From Christensenella sp. UBA4675 (lineage in GTDB: Bacteria > Bacillota > Clostridia > Christensenellales > Borkfalkiaceae), in assembly GCA_002405165.1 (NCBI GenBank), contig DHLF01000005.1, positions 197,851 through 248,304 on the forward strand: a stretch of DNA of 50,454 bases, written 5' to 3'. The notes below the pieces were generated by a model. It did not search any database and was not told the origin of the DNA. It saw only the letters and a program-made list of their open reading frames with translations. The first letter of the stretch is position 1; each line of letters starts with the position of its first letter. Below, in pieces: positions 40,714 to 49,261 of this stretch. The translations under genes were made by a program, and so were the position numbers.

Positions 40714-41616
40714 ATGGCTTTTTTAGAAACTAAAAATTTATGTAAAAGTTTTGGAGAAACCAAAGTTTTAAAAGGGATAAACTTTACTATGGAAAAAGGT
40801 CAAGTAGTATCCGTAATAGGTTCTTCGGGAAACGGAAAAACGACGTTACTTAGGTGTTTAAACTTTTTAGAAACGGCTGACGAAGGAGAAATTTATCTTG
40901 ACGGAGTAAAAATTTTTCCCGTTGAAGAAAAAACCACGAATTCCAAAACGTTAGGAATGGTATTTCAAAACTTTAATTTATTTCCGCAATACAACGTTTT
41001 AAACAACGTAACGCTTGCGATGAACGTTAAGAGCAAACGCAAAATTAAAGAAAATTCCACTTACTATAAAGCTAAAAAGAAAGAAAATATGCAAAACGCT
41101 AAAAGCGAAATGAAAAAAAATTCGTTTTTTAAAAAAATAGGTATATTTTTAAAAGCGTTTTGGAAAAATTTTACTTCTTACGATAAGAAAAACGATTTAA
41201 AGCTAAAAAAAGCCGAAAACGCAGAAAAAGCCTTGCAAATTATAGAAAGAGTAGGTTTAAAAGAGAAAACAAAAAATTACCCTTGCGAACTTTCGGGCGG
41301 ACAACAACAAAGGGTTGCAATTGCAAGAGCGCTTGCCCTATCCCCCGATATTTTATGTTTCGACGAACCTACTTCCGCCCTAGACCCCGAACTTACGGGA
41401 GAAGTTTTAAAAGTAATAAAACAACTTAGGGACGAAGGCAGAACTATGATAATAGTAACTCACGAAATGAATTTTGCCAAAAACGTATCGGATAAAATAG
41501 TGTTTATGTCGGACGGAATTATAGAAGAAGAAGGCTCGCCCGAACAACTATTTAACAATCCCCAAAGCGAAAAGACAAAAGCTTTTTTAAACAAATCTTC
41601 GCAAGAAGAGTATTAA
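40714..41616 (+). CDS. Amino-acid ABC transporter ATP-binding protein with a lysine-rich insertion
   Basis: ATPase subunit of the importer. Walker A SSGNGKTTL is near residue 36, Q-loop VFQNFNLFP near 85, signature LSGGQQQRVAIARALAL near 194, Walker B ILCFDEPTSALDPE and H-loop VTHEM follow. It is about 300 residues instead of the usual 240-250. The extra ~60 residues (about 107-168, rich in Lys, with SFFKKIGIFLKAFWKNF) sit in the helical domain between the Q-loop and the signature. An earlier GTG (40708) is possible, but the ATG at 40714 has AAGGTG. Confidence 0.93.
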   Translation: MAFLETKNLCKSFGETKVLKGINFTMEKGQVVSVIGSSGNGKTTLLRCLNFLETADEGEIYLDGVKIFPVEEKTTNSKTLGMVFQNFNLFPQYNVLNNVTLAMNVKSKRKIKENSTYYKAKKKENMQNAKSEMKKNSFFKKIGIFLKAFWKNFTSYDKKNDLKLKKAENAEKALQIIERVGLKEKTKNYPCELSGGQQQRVAIARALALSPDILCFDEPTSALDPELTGEVLKVIKQLRDEGRTMIIVTHEMNFAKNVSDKIVFMSDGIIEEEGSPEQLFNNPQSEKTKAFLNKSSQEEY

Positions 41617-41625
41617 GGAGTTAAA

Positions 41626-41922
41626 ATGACGGTTAAAAATTATAAACCTATGATAGACGAGCTTTATAAAGAAATATTAAAGCTTGAAACTTTGGAAGAG
41701 TGCGAAAAGTTTTTCTCCGATTTATGCACGATGAAAGAACTTGAATCTATGAGCCAACGCATAAAATCGGCGAAAATGCTTTTAGAAGGAAAAACCTATA
41801 ATGAAATTATAGAACACACGGACATATCCAGCGCAACGCTTTCAAGGGTATCCAAATGTATCAGATACGGAGAAGGCGGATATAAAACCATAATTGAAAA
41901 AGAACCTTTAAAAAGTAATTAA
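41626..41922 (+). CDS. TrpR-like/YerC-family DNA-binding protein
   Basis: Small helical regulator of the Trp-repressor superfamily (YerC/YecD type). At 98 residues it has the core LYKEILKLETLEECEKFFSDLCTMKELESMSQRIKSAKML and the helix-turn-helix KTYNEIIEHTDISSATLSRVSKCI near residues 60-83. A tryptophan is absent, so the ligand is unlikely to be assigned by analogy. AAGGAG precedes the ATG, 9 bp after the ATPase gene. Its operon position suggests it controls the amino-acid transporter. Confidence 0.88.
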   Translation: MTVKNYKPMIDELYKEILKLETLEECEKFFSDLCTMKELESMSQRIKSAKMLLEGKTYNEIIEHTDISSATLSRVSKCIRYGEGGYKTIIEKEPLKSN

Positions 41923-41949
41923 GAAACAATTAAATTATTAAAAACTGCG

Positions 41950-41985
41950 GGGCGTAGCAAAATTTTGCTACGCCCGAAATTTATA
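41950..41985 (+). terminator. Terminator-like hairpin after the transporter operon
   Basis: GGGCGTAGCAAAA pairs with its perfect complement in a 13-bp palindrome. The downstream T tract is short. The rest of the gap to 42193 is AT-rich, without an ORF or structured motif that I can support. Confidence 0.65.
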
Positions 41986-42193
41986 GTTTTTTAACTTTAA
42001 TAACAATGTTTTTAATATTTAAAGCCGAATTTATCTTTAAGTAGGGCTATAAGTCGAAAAAAGCATATTTAAGCTATAAAAAAACGGTTTACAGAAGTTT
42101 TCGAAATAAACTAAAATAATTAAACCATAGATTTTATATAATCTTATTTTTTACTCCTAACAGTTGCACTTAATAGTAAAATTTACCAAAACA

Positions 42194-42230
42194 TAAAAAA
42201 CTTTTACGTGTAAAACGCAAAAGTTTTTTA
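42194..42230 (-). terminator. Terminator after the hydrogenase operon
   Basis: Minus strand: AAAAAACTTTTGCG with CGTAAAAGTTTTTT and a short loop, ending in a T run. It lies about 15 bp after the group B hydrogenase stop. Confidence 0.75.
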
Positions 42231-42245
42231 TTATTAAGAAAAAAA

Positions 42246-43685
42246 TTATTTTTTATTATTGACGTTGTTAACCATAGAAATGGCGTCCGTTATGGTTTTT
42301 TCCATTGCGCTCATTCCGTATCTGTCAACTTCCGCTTTATTCTTTTCTCCGTGATTTAAACAGCCTGCCCCGCCTATACAACCGCCTAAGCACGCCATAC
42401 CTTCTATAAAGTTAGCGTCGAGCATATTTTTACCCTTTTTAAGCAACGCTATTTTGCAAGCTTCTATTCCGTCGCAAGAAACGGGTTTAAAGTCGAAATC
42501 AATATTTTGTTCTTTTAAAGCTTCTCTAACGGCGTCCGCAAGACCACCGCTTCTTGCAAAGATTCTTCCAAAGTAAGAAGCGTTTTCTAATTCTTCTTCG
42601 GCAAGCGTAGTAATATCAATATCTTTACTGTCGAATAAAGCTTGTAATTCTTCAAAAGTAATGGCAACGTCAACATACGGTTTTACGCTTTCCTTTTGAA
42701 CTTCTTTCTTTTTCGCGGTACATGGTCCTATAAATACGACTTTGCAATCTTGTTCGTGTTCTTTTATGAATTTTGCAATAGTCGTCATAGGCGACAAATT
42801 GTGCGAAATATATTGTTTAAGATCAGGATTGTTTTTTTCGATATAATCGACGAACGCAGGACAACAAGAACTTGTTAAAAATCCTTTTTCAGCAAGTTCC
42901 CTTGCTTCCGCATACGCGACCATATCCGCGCCTAACGCGGCTTCAACTACGGTACGAAAACCTAATTGTTTTATTCCCGATATTACTTGACCGAGTTTTG
43001 CGTAAGTAAACTGACTTGAAATAGAAGGAGCGACTACTGCAAAAACTTTATATTTTTGGTTATTTTGACTTTCCTTTATAGCTCTAATTGCGTCCAATAT
43101 AAACGATTTATCGGTAATAGCCCCAAACGGACAAGCGTAAACGCAAGCACCGCAAGAAATACACTTGTCGTTGTTTATCATAGCTTGTTTTTCGTCGCCC
43201 ATGGTAATAGCTTTAACTTTACAAGAAGTTTCGCAAGGGCGTTTAAAATTCATAATTGCGCTATACGGGCAAACTTTTGCGCAGGATCCGCATTCTTTAC
43301 ATTTAGTCTTGTCTATGTGGGCAACGTGCGCGCTGTCGAACGTAATAGCCCCGAACCTACAAACGTCTTCGCAACGGTGAGCAAGACAGCCCCTGCACGC
43401 GCTGGAAACGGTATATCCGCCTACGGGACATTCGTCGCAAGCGATATCGATTACTTCTATAACGTTGTCGTTATTTTTATCTCCGCCCATAGCTATTTTT
43501 ACCCTTTCGGTTAAAATTGCTCTTTCTTTGTAGACGCAACAACGCATAGTAGGAATTTTGCCCGGAACTATAATTTTAGGAATGTCTATAGCGTTTTCCG
43601 CAAGTTTTCCTTCCCATTCCTGACGGGCAACTTCCCTTAAAACTTTGTACTTTAAATATTGAACTTTTGTATCGAACTTTCTCAT
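42246..43685 (-). CDS. Group B-type [FeFe]-hydrogenase
   Basis: Iron hydrogenase with its own ferredoxin-like clusters. After a family-typical N-terminus (KYKVLREVARQEWEG) come cysteine motifs at about 93-109 and 129-155, then CISCGACVYACP at 175-185. The H-cluster domain has L1 TSSCCPAF (271-278), L2 GPCTAKKKE (320-328) and L3 EGMACLGGCIGGAGC (428-442). The cluster-binding Cys are C274, C322, C432 and C436, and the proton-relay Cys C275 is kept. L3 lacks the canonical GGGQ, fitting group B rather than group A. Length 479. It is the last gene of the operon. Its physiological direction is unknown. Confidence 0.88.
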   Translation of the reverse strand: MRKFDTKVQYLKYKVLREVARQEWEGKLAENAIDIPKIIVPGKIPTMRCCVYKERAILTERVKIAMGGDKNNDNVIEVIDIACDECPVGGYTVSSACRGCLAHRCEDVCRFGAITFDSAHVAHIDKTKCKECGSCAKVCPYSAIMNFKRPCETSCKVKAITMGDEKQAMINNDKCISCGACVYACPFGAITDKSFILDAIRAIKESQNNQKYKVFAVVAPSISSQFTYAKLGQVISGIKQLGFRTVVEAALGADMVAYAEARELAEKGFLTSSCCPAFVDYIEKNNPDLKQYISHNLSPMTTIAKFIKEHEQDCKVVFIGPCTAKKKEVQKESVKPYVDVAITFEELQALFDSKDIDITTLAEEELENASYFGRIFARSGGLADAVREALKEQNIDFDFKPVSCDGIEACKIALLKKGKNMLDANFIEGMACLGGCIGGAGCLNHGEKNKAEVDRYGMSAMEKTITDAISMVNNVNNKK

Positions 43686-43694
43686 AATTATCCT

Positions 43695-44870
43695 TTAAAA
43701 ATAATTTACTCTTATTCTTTTACCCATTTGTTTAAGACATTTGCTTAATTCTTCAACCAAAGTCATTTTAATATTGAAATTTATAGGCAAATCGGGATTT
43801 TGATGAGCGGGATTTACCGCTCTGCCAACGTAAAAATTTATATCGGTTGCTTCTTCGAACAGTAATCTGCATATTAAAGAAGCTCCGTCGTGTCCGAACC
43901 CCCATTGTTCGTAAAGGTTATTGTCGCCGACCGCGTCTTTTGCGTATTCAACGACTTTATTCATAGTAATAACGCCTTCCGTAACTAAATCTACGCCTTC
44001 TATTTCGGCGATAGGCGGAATTCCGCTTTTATCGAAACTTAAACTCGTTTTTAACGGCTTATTTAAAAATTTAGCTACGATAGAAGAAGTCGTCCCCCCG
44101 CAAACAATATGTTTGCCTTCTTTTGAAAAGAATAACGACATCATTCTTTGGGTATCGTCCCTGTCGCTCGGCGGACCGAAAAGTATGTTTACCGCTTGTC
44201 GTTTTCTAACTTTTATTATGCAAGCCGTAGCGTCGTCGCCGGGCTTATAATCGTAAAGTTTATTTACTTCGTCAATCAAAATAGTCGCAAGCGATTTTGC
44301 CGAATATCCGCCCGCGTAAACAACAGGAAGCATATAATCGGCTATTTCTTCTCTTTTCCATCCGAAATTATATAAATTCCCTATTCCTGCGTGCGGACAA
44401 CCGTCGCTCAAAACTATAAAAACGTCGCCGTCTTTAAGCGAAATGGTGGAATTATATACTTTTTTTCCTTCTATTACCATTTCGGTACGGTTGTACTCGA
44501 AATTTTTGCCGTCCCTTAAAATAATCGTTTTCGGGTTGTCGAATTCTATTATTTCGGCGGAAACGTTATCTACGATTCTAACTATCGTAAAGGTGGAATA
44601 AGCAACCCCCCTTACCGAACAAACGGGCAAAGTTTTTACGATGGTTTGCACGCTTTCTTCCAAAGACAAGCCTTCCGACATCATAGTAGAAATAATTTTA
44701 GACGTAAGCGTTGATAAAATACTTGCTTTTACCCCGCTACCTAAACCGTCCGCCAAAACTATTACCCTTGAATTTTCGCCTTGTTCCACAACGTCTAAAT
44801 GGTCTCCGCAAAGCTGTTCTCCGTAGTGGTTTACGCTTTTAAAGCCTATATCGACGCATAAATCATTCAT
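43695..44870 (-). CDS. SpoIIE/PP2C-type serine phosphatase with an unknown C-terminal domain
   Basis: Predicted metal-dependent protein phosphatase next to a sensory hydrogenase. The phosphatase domain (about 1-222) has the metal-binding ADGLGSG (40-46), VLSDGCPHAG (154-162) and GDDATACI (211-218) motifs. The remaining ~170 residues (from NILFGPPSDRDDTQRM, including HIVCGGTTSSIVAKFL) are not recognised. There are no membrane helices. It overlaps the sensory hydrogenase gene by 8 bp, so the two are made together. The likely role is relaying the redox/H2 state to a phosphoprotein target; the target is not visible here. Confidence 0.82.
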   Translation of the reverse strand: MNDLCVDIGFKSVNHYGEQLCGDHLDVVEQGENSRVIVLADGLGSGVKASILSTLTSKIISTMMSEGLSLEESVQTIVKTLPVCSVRGVAYSTFTIVRIVDNVSAEIIEFDNPKTIILRDGKNFEYNRTEMVIEGKKVYNSTISLKDGDVFIVLSDGCPHAGIGNLYNFGWKREEIADYMLPVVYAGGYSAKSLATILIDEVNKLYDYKPGDDATACIIKVRKRQAVNILFGPPSDRDDTQRMMSLFFSKEGKHIVCGGTTSSIVAKFLNKPLKTSLSFDKSGIPPIAEIEGVDLVTEGVITMNKVVEYAKDAVGDNNLYEQWGFGHDGASLICRLLFEEATDINFYVGRAVNPAHQNPDLPINFNIKMTLVEELSKCLKQMGKRIRVNYF

Positions 44871-46536
44871 CGGTAATGGACTCCTTTAATTTTGTTAAAG
44901 CGATTTTGGTTTCCGCAACCGTTTCGCCAAGCAAGGAAGCAATTTCCTGAACGATACGCATTTGTTTATCCACAACCTTGTCTGCAACTTCTATCGTTTG
45001 ACGAGAAATACTTTCCTTTTTCTCTTTTTCGCTTTCTTCTTCGGTTATATCTCTCATAATGCAAACGAGCAAATGATACGCTAAATCGTAAACTACGGTT
45101 TGTTCGACGTATTTATTGTAATCGGCAAGATAGGTTTTTTGGTTTCTTACGCTACGCTTACTTTTTAAAACCTTTTCGAAGATAGCCGTATCTAGAATAC
45201 GGCTGACGCTTTCTCCTAAAACGTCCGAAGCGCGTTGAACGTTGGTTATTTTTCTAGCAACTCCGTTTATTTGTTGAACTTCTAAGTTTTCGTTTACGAC
45301 TATAAGTCCGTTAGGAGTGTTGTTTACTATACAATCGGAAAAGCTTTCGGCTTTATCCTTTAAGTAAGGCAAGCACATAGAAATTTCGGCTTTGCCCTGA
45401 TATATGGCTATTGCCTTTTCTCTGCAAGAATCGTATCCGCAAGAACCGCAATTTAGTTCGTCTTCCGGCTTAAATTTACCCATTTTATGTAAAATGTCGG
45501 TAATTTCATAATCCATCGGTGGAACGTTGTTTCTTACAATAGGCGGAAAATATTTTCTTAGTTCGTTACTGTCGGGCTGAACAACGTCAAAATCCTTTTT
45601 ACCCGCATAATTTGCTATGGCGAAATAATCTTGCAAAGGCGCTCTATGATATTTTTCCATAACCGGACCCCCTGCACAACTTCCCACGCAAGAGGACATT
45701 TCTATAAAGCAGTTGTGAATTTTACCGCTTTCTAAATCTTTTAAAACCGAAATGCAGTTTTCTATTCCGTCTATGGCTAGGTATTTATAATCGGAATTAA
45801 AATTCATTGTCTTTAAAATTCCGCCTGTCGTCGGGAATAACCTAGCTAAGCTTTTTTCGGTTACGTCGATTTCTTTTTCTAATATTACGTCTTCTTTTTC
45901 GAACCATTTAGCCAAATCTTCGTAAGTTAAAACCGCGTCAACTATACCACCGCTAGTTTGAGCTTCGTCTTTTTTGGCAACACACGGCCCTATAAATACG
46001 ACTTTTGCGTTTTTTATTCTTTGTTTAATGTTTATTGCATGCGCCTGCATAGGCGATAAAACGTCTGCCAAATAGTTAAGCGACGACGGAAAATACTTTT
46101 GTATAAGTAAATTTACGGTATGACAACAAGAAGAAATAATAACGTCTTTATCCTTTCTTTTCATCATATTTTCGTATTCGTTTTTAACGATAGTCGCCCC
46201 TATTGCCGTTTCTTCCACTCCCGAAAAGCCGAGCTTTAATAAAGCTTTTCTCATAGCGTCTATTCCGATTCCGTCGTAATTAGCGACGAACGACGGAGCA
46301 AGAGAAACGTAAACGGGTGCGCCCGACTGAATTAAAACTTTAACTTTTTCGGTTTCGCTTGTTATTTCTTTTGCGTTTTGCGGACAAACTACGAAACAAT
46401 GTCCGCATAAAATGCAATCTTCCGCTACTATGTGAGCTTGGTTTGCCGAAAATCTTATGGATTTTACGGGACAGTGTCTTATGCACTTGTAACAGTTTTT
46501 ACAATTCGATTTTTTTAACGTAAGACACGACGTCAT
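44863..46536 (-). CDS. Sensory [FeFe]-hydrogenase-like protein with PAS domain (group C type)
   Basis: Cytosolic, probably H2- or redox-sensing protein. Two 4Fe-4S motifs (CKNCYKCIRHCP 12-23; CILCGHCFVVCP 41-52) precede an H-cluster domain with SSCCHT (135-140), GPCVAKKDE (183-191) and SSCVGSCAGGP (281-291). The cluster Cys are present (C137, C185, C283, C287), but L1 has His where catalytic enzymes have Pro. A further Fe-S motif CGSCGYDSC...C (363-388), a PAS domain (about 400-500) and a C-terminal coiled coil follow. There is no kinase domain. Partners are the overlapping phosphatase and upstream ferredoxins. Confidence 0.85.
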   Translation of the reverse strand: MTSCLTLKKSNCKNCYKCIRHCPVKSIRFSANQAHIVAEDCILCGHCFVVCPQNAKEITSETEKVKVLIQSGAPVYVSLAPSFVANYDGIGIDAMRKALLKLGFSGVEETAIGATIVKNEYENMMKRKDKDVIISSCCHTVNLLIQKYFPSSLNYLADVLSPMQAHAINIKQRIKNAKVVFIGPCVAKKDEAQTSGGIVDAVLTYEDLAKWFEKEDVILEKEIDVTEKSLARLFPTTGGILKTMNFNSDYKYLAIDGIENCISVLKDLESGKIHNCFIEMSSCVGSCAGGPVMEKYHRAPLQDYFAIANYAGKKDFDVVQPDSNELRKYFPPIVRNNVPPMDYEITDILHKMGKFKPEDELNCGSCGYDSCREKAIAIYQGKAEISMCLPYLKDKAESFSDCIVNNTPNGLIVVNENLEVQQINGVARKITNVQRASDVLGESVSRILDTAIFEKVLKSKRSVRNQKTYLADYNKYVEQTVVYDLAYHLLVCIMRDITEEESEKEKKESISRQTIEVADKVVDKQMRIVQEIASLLGETVAETKIALTKLKESITDE

Positions 46537-46558
46537 AATAGAACTCCTTTAAAAAATA

Positions 46559-46804
46559 TTAGGTAAATTTTTTCTCTATTTTATCAACCCAAAAATTCTC
46601 GAAATTAGTAGGCGTTATTCCCGTATAAATTTCGTCGCCCACCTTTACCGTTACGCCTATTCTATTACATTTTCCTAAGCAAAAGCTTCCCGCAAGCGTA
46701 ATTTTGTCGCTGTACCCGTTAGAAACTTTTTCTTCTAACAATTTTACTATTTCGGCTGAACCTTTAAGGTAGCAAGAACTCCCCACGCAAATTTGTATAA
46801 TCAT
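46559..46804 (-). CDS. Thioredoxin-like [2Fe-2S] ferredoxin, second copy
   Basis: Small NuoE/HndA-like ferredoxin domain. At 81 residues it has the four cluster cysteines as CVGSSC (6-11) and CLGKC (43-47). It lies 2 bp after its paralogue and 22 bp before the sensory hydrogenase. It probably passes electrons within the complex. The second cysteine pair is followed by NRIGVTV, where the paralogue has QQGVCVTV, so the two copies have diverged. Confidence 0.88.
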   Translation of the reverse strand: MIIQICVGSSCYLKGSAEIVKLLEEKVSNGYSDKITLAGSFCLGKCNRIGVTVKVGDEIYTGITPTNFENFWVDKIEKKFT

Positions 46805-46806
46805 AC

Positions 46807-47049
46807 TTACGCTCTTGCTAAAATTTCTTTATCGAAAAAGCTTTCCGTATCTTCCGGCGTTACCGAAAAGAATTCGTTATCAACCGTTACGCAAACCCCT
46901 TGTTGACATTTCCCCATACAAAAAGTTCCGTCTAATTTTACTTTTTCCGTTAATTCGTTTTTTACAACCAACTGTTGTAACTTCTCTACGACTATTCTAG
47001 AACCTTTTATATGGCAAGAGCTTCCTATGCAAATTGTAACGCTAATCAT
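46807..47049 (-). CDS. Thioredoxin-like [2Fe-2S] ferredoxin, first copy
   Basis: Same fold as the next gene: cluster cysteines CIGSSC (7-12) and CMGKC (44-48), 80 residues. It overlaps the upstream kinase-like gene by 1 bp. Single-domain proteins of this type occur next to sensory hydrogenases and as subunits of electron-bifurcating hydrogenases. The tandem pair suggests two electron-transfer steps or redundant partners. Confidence 0.88.
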   Translation of the reverse strand: MISVTICIGSSCHIKGSRIVVEKLQQLVVKNELTEKVKLDGTFCMGKCQQGVCVTVDNEFFSVTPEDTESFFDKEILARA

Positions 47050-47783
47050 TAGTTTTCTTCTCCTTTAATAACTTCTTTTAAATATTTACTTAAATCTCCG
47101 TTCTCCGACGAATATTTTTTATAGTTTGAAACGTAGTAAATAAATATCCATTTTTTTATCGCTTTTTTATCTTCTTCGACGTTAGCGTAACCGTTTAAAT
47201 AACTTTCCGCCAAACTTTTACCGTATTTTTCAAAAAGCCTAAAAAAAGTCGTAACAACGTCAGAAAACTTGTCCCCGCAATAACTATTTTCCCAACCGAA
47301 AGAATATAACTTTTCGTTTAGCGTAAGCAATTCTGAAAAATCGAAACCGGCGTGGCATAATTCGTTTTTGTTTTGCGTTTCGTTTAATAATTTTAATGCT
47401 TTTTTCCTAAATTTTTCATCGGGACATTTTAAAATTTCACTTTTGAAAATTTTGCGCCCTGTAGGCAACTTATCCGTATGAATTTTATGGTATTTTTTTT
47501 GAAAATCTATAAGTTGTTGTAAAATTAAACTTTTTTCGTCGGTTGCAAAAAACAATTTTTCAAGAATTTCGCCTTTTACAAACTCAGCGATTATCGCTTG
47601 ATTTTCACCTATTTTTTCTATTCCTTTTATTTGCGGAACACTAACCCCTAACGAGTAAACTAAAACTTGTTTATAAGCTTCTTCGTAAACTTCGGCTTGG
47701 CTTTTTAAATAGTAGAGTTTTACGCAGTTTTCTCCGTCTTTATAAACGGTTTTGCCTGTGCTTATAGAAATTATTCTATCCAA
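47049..47783 (-). CDS. Aminoglycoside phosphotransferase-family kinase-like protein
   Basis: Small-molecule or protein kinase fold of the APH/choline-kinase type, related to the TIGR02172-like proteins. It opens with ISTGKTVYKDGENCVKLYYLKSQAEVYEEAYKQVLVYSLGVSVPQIKGIEKI. LCHAGFDFSELLTLNEKLYSFGWENS near residues 140-165 replaces the usual catalytic HGDxxxxN and D-W motifs with HAGFDFSEL, so activity is uncertain. Length 244. The start is TTG at 47783 behind AAAGGAGAAGG. It is the first gene of the hydrogenase operon, an unusual companion. Confidence 0.7.
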   Translation of the reverse strand: MDRIISISTGKTVYKDGENCVKLYYLKSQAEVYEEAYKQVLVYSLGVSVPQIKGIEKIGENQAIIAEFVKGEILEKLFFATDEKSLILQQLIDFQKKYHKIHTDKLPTGRKIFKSEILKCPDEKFRKKALKLLNETQNKNELCHAGFDFSELLTLNEKLYSFGWENSYCGDKFSDVVTTFFRLFEKYGKSLAESYLNGYANVEEDKKAIKKWIFIYYVSNYKKYSSENGDLSKYLKEVIKGEEN

Positions 47784-47884
47784 AAACCTTCTCCTTTCCT
47801 TTACTATACGTCTTTATGCAAACACGCCGAATCTTGCTATCTAAAAAACAAAAAAAACTTCAAAAAGCAAATCTATACAAAATA

Positions 47885-47901
47885 ATGCAATTATAATGCA
47901 T
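47885..47901 (-). promoter_or_regulatory. AT-rich promoter region with inverted repeat upstream of the hydrogenase operon
   Basis: ATGCA-N7-TGCAT lies about 100 bp before the TTG start. Several TATAAT-like words occur in 47900-47965, so the main promoter cannot be chosen by eye. The repeat is a possible operator. Confidence 0.3.
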
Positions 47902-47980
47902 CTTATATATATTATATCATATTTTAACTTATAATGTATATATAAATATATAATATCGCTATATAAAATTTGATATAAAG

Positions 47981-49261
47981 TTAAACAACAAAATTTAAAA
48001 CAAGTAGAGAAGCGGTAAGCGTCGGAACAATAGTAATCGTACCGAATTTTACAAATTGTAAAAAAGTAATTTTTACGTCGTAATTTTTTAATATATTCAT
48101 CCACATAATGCCCGCTAAGGCTCCTATCGGCGTTAAATACGCGCCTAAATTAGAACCTATTATACAAGCGTATACTTCTTTAAGTCCCGTGCCGTTTTGC
48201 AAGACCGAACCAAATAAAACGCTCATAGGAATATTGTTTAGCAAGTTACACGATATGGTAGAACAAACGCCGTAAGAAAAAACTCCGCCCTTATTTAAAA
48301 ATTTATAAATTTTATAAGTTACGCCGTTATATTCTAGACTTGCAACCAGCAAAAACATAGAAAGCAGAAACGGAATTAAAACATAAGGAATTCTTTTTGC
48401 GGAATTCTTAATAATGGTTAAATTTTGCCTTTTAATCGACTTATAGGCAAATATTATTACAAAAAGACTTAACGCTCCCATTAAAGCTATAAGCCACATT
48501 TGCAATTTTAAAAACTCCGAAACAGCTAAAAGTAAAGTGCAAACTATTAAAAAAATAAGCCCTATAATTACCATAGGTTTTTCGGTTTCTACTTCTACTA
48601 TTTCCGCTTGAACGGGTTTAGAAAGTTCTTTTTTAAACGTAAAATACAGTGCTAAAAAACTTACGACTCCGCCCGCCAAAGAAGGTAAAATCATTGCTAA
48701 AAAGTATTTTGAAAACGTAATGCCCGACTTTAAAGCAAGATAAATATTTGTAGGATTTCCTATTAAAAGCGCCATTGAAAAAGTGTTTGCTGAAATAAAT
48801 TCTTCTAATAAATAAGGCAAAGGATTTATTTTAGCGTTTTTACAAAAACAACAAATAAACGGCGTAAACGTAAGCACGACTATATCGTTAGATGTGAAAA
48901 CCGTTAAAACGGATACCGTTACAAATAACAAAACAAAAAGTTTAGTTTGACTTTTCCCCGCCTTTTTTAAAGCAAAACTAGCAGTAAGTTTAAAAAAGCC
49001 TGCTTCGTCCAAAAAAACGGAAATAGCCGTCATAGAAAGAAATAATATTAAAATTTTAACGGGATTAACGCTACTACCGTTCCATAAAGCGTGCAAAACT
49101 TTTTTCATGGGCAAACAACCGCTTATAACACAAAGAATAGCAAAAAAGCAAGTTATAAACGGATAAAAAGGTATTTTTAATTTTTTTGTTTGCGCGCCCG
49201 TTAGCACGCAAGTAACTAACCCCACGCACGCTAAAAGCGAATAAATTACACTTAAAATCAT
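47981..49261 (-). CDS. ArsB/NhaD-family (SLC13-like) membrane transporter
   Basis: Polytopic membrane protein with 10-12 hydrophobic helices over 426 residues, of the ion-transporter superfamily that includes ArsB, NhaD and CitM. Conserved pieces are LFLSMTAISVFLDEAGFFKLTASFALKKAG, FTSNDIVVLTFTPFICCF near residue 128, LLIGNPTNIYLAL near 165, and the symmetric C-terminal NNIPMSVLFG and GSNLGAYLTPIGALAGIMWM. The substrate (arsenite, Na+/H+, dicarboxylate) cannot be decided; no arsR or arsC is nearby. Confidence 0.82.
   Translation of the reverse strand: MILSVIYSLLACVGLVTCVLTGAQTKKLKIPFYPFITCFFAILCVISGCLPMKKVLHALWNGSSVNPVKILILFLSMTAISVFLDEAGFFKLTASFALKKAGKSQTKLFVLLFVTVSVLTVFTSNDIVVLTFTPFICCFCKNAKINPLPYLLEEFISANTFSMALLIGNPTNIYLALKSGITFSKYFLAMILPSLAGGVVSFLALYFTFKKELSKPVQAEIVEVETEKPMVIIGLIFLIVCTLLLAVSEFLKLQMWLIALMGALSLFVIIFAYKSIKRQNLTIIKNSAKRIPYVLIPFLLSMFLLVASLEYNGVTYKIYKFLNKGGVFSYGVCSTISCNLLNNIPMSVLFGSVLQNGTGLKEVYACIIGSNLGAYLTPIGALAGIMWMNILKNYDVKITFLQFVKFGTITIVPTLTASLLVLNFVV

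Noticed and set aside
42000..42190. AT-rich gap between the transporter operon and hydrogenase operon as a possible RNA gene
   Set aside because: No promoter-terminator pair or structured GC-containing segment could be found.
47841..48104. An 87-codon minus-strand reading frame rich in Tyr, Cys and Ile
   Set aside because: It lies in a very AT-rich intergenic region and overlaps the end of the transporter gene by over 100 bp in another frame. It has no ribosome site or similarity.
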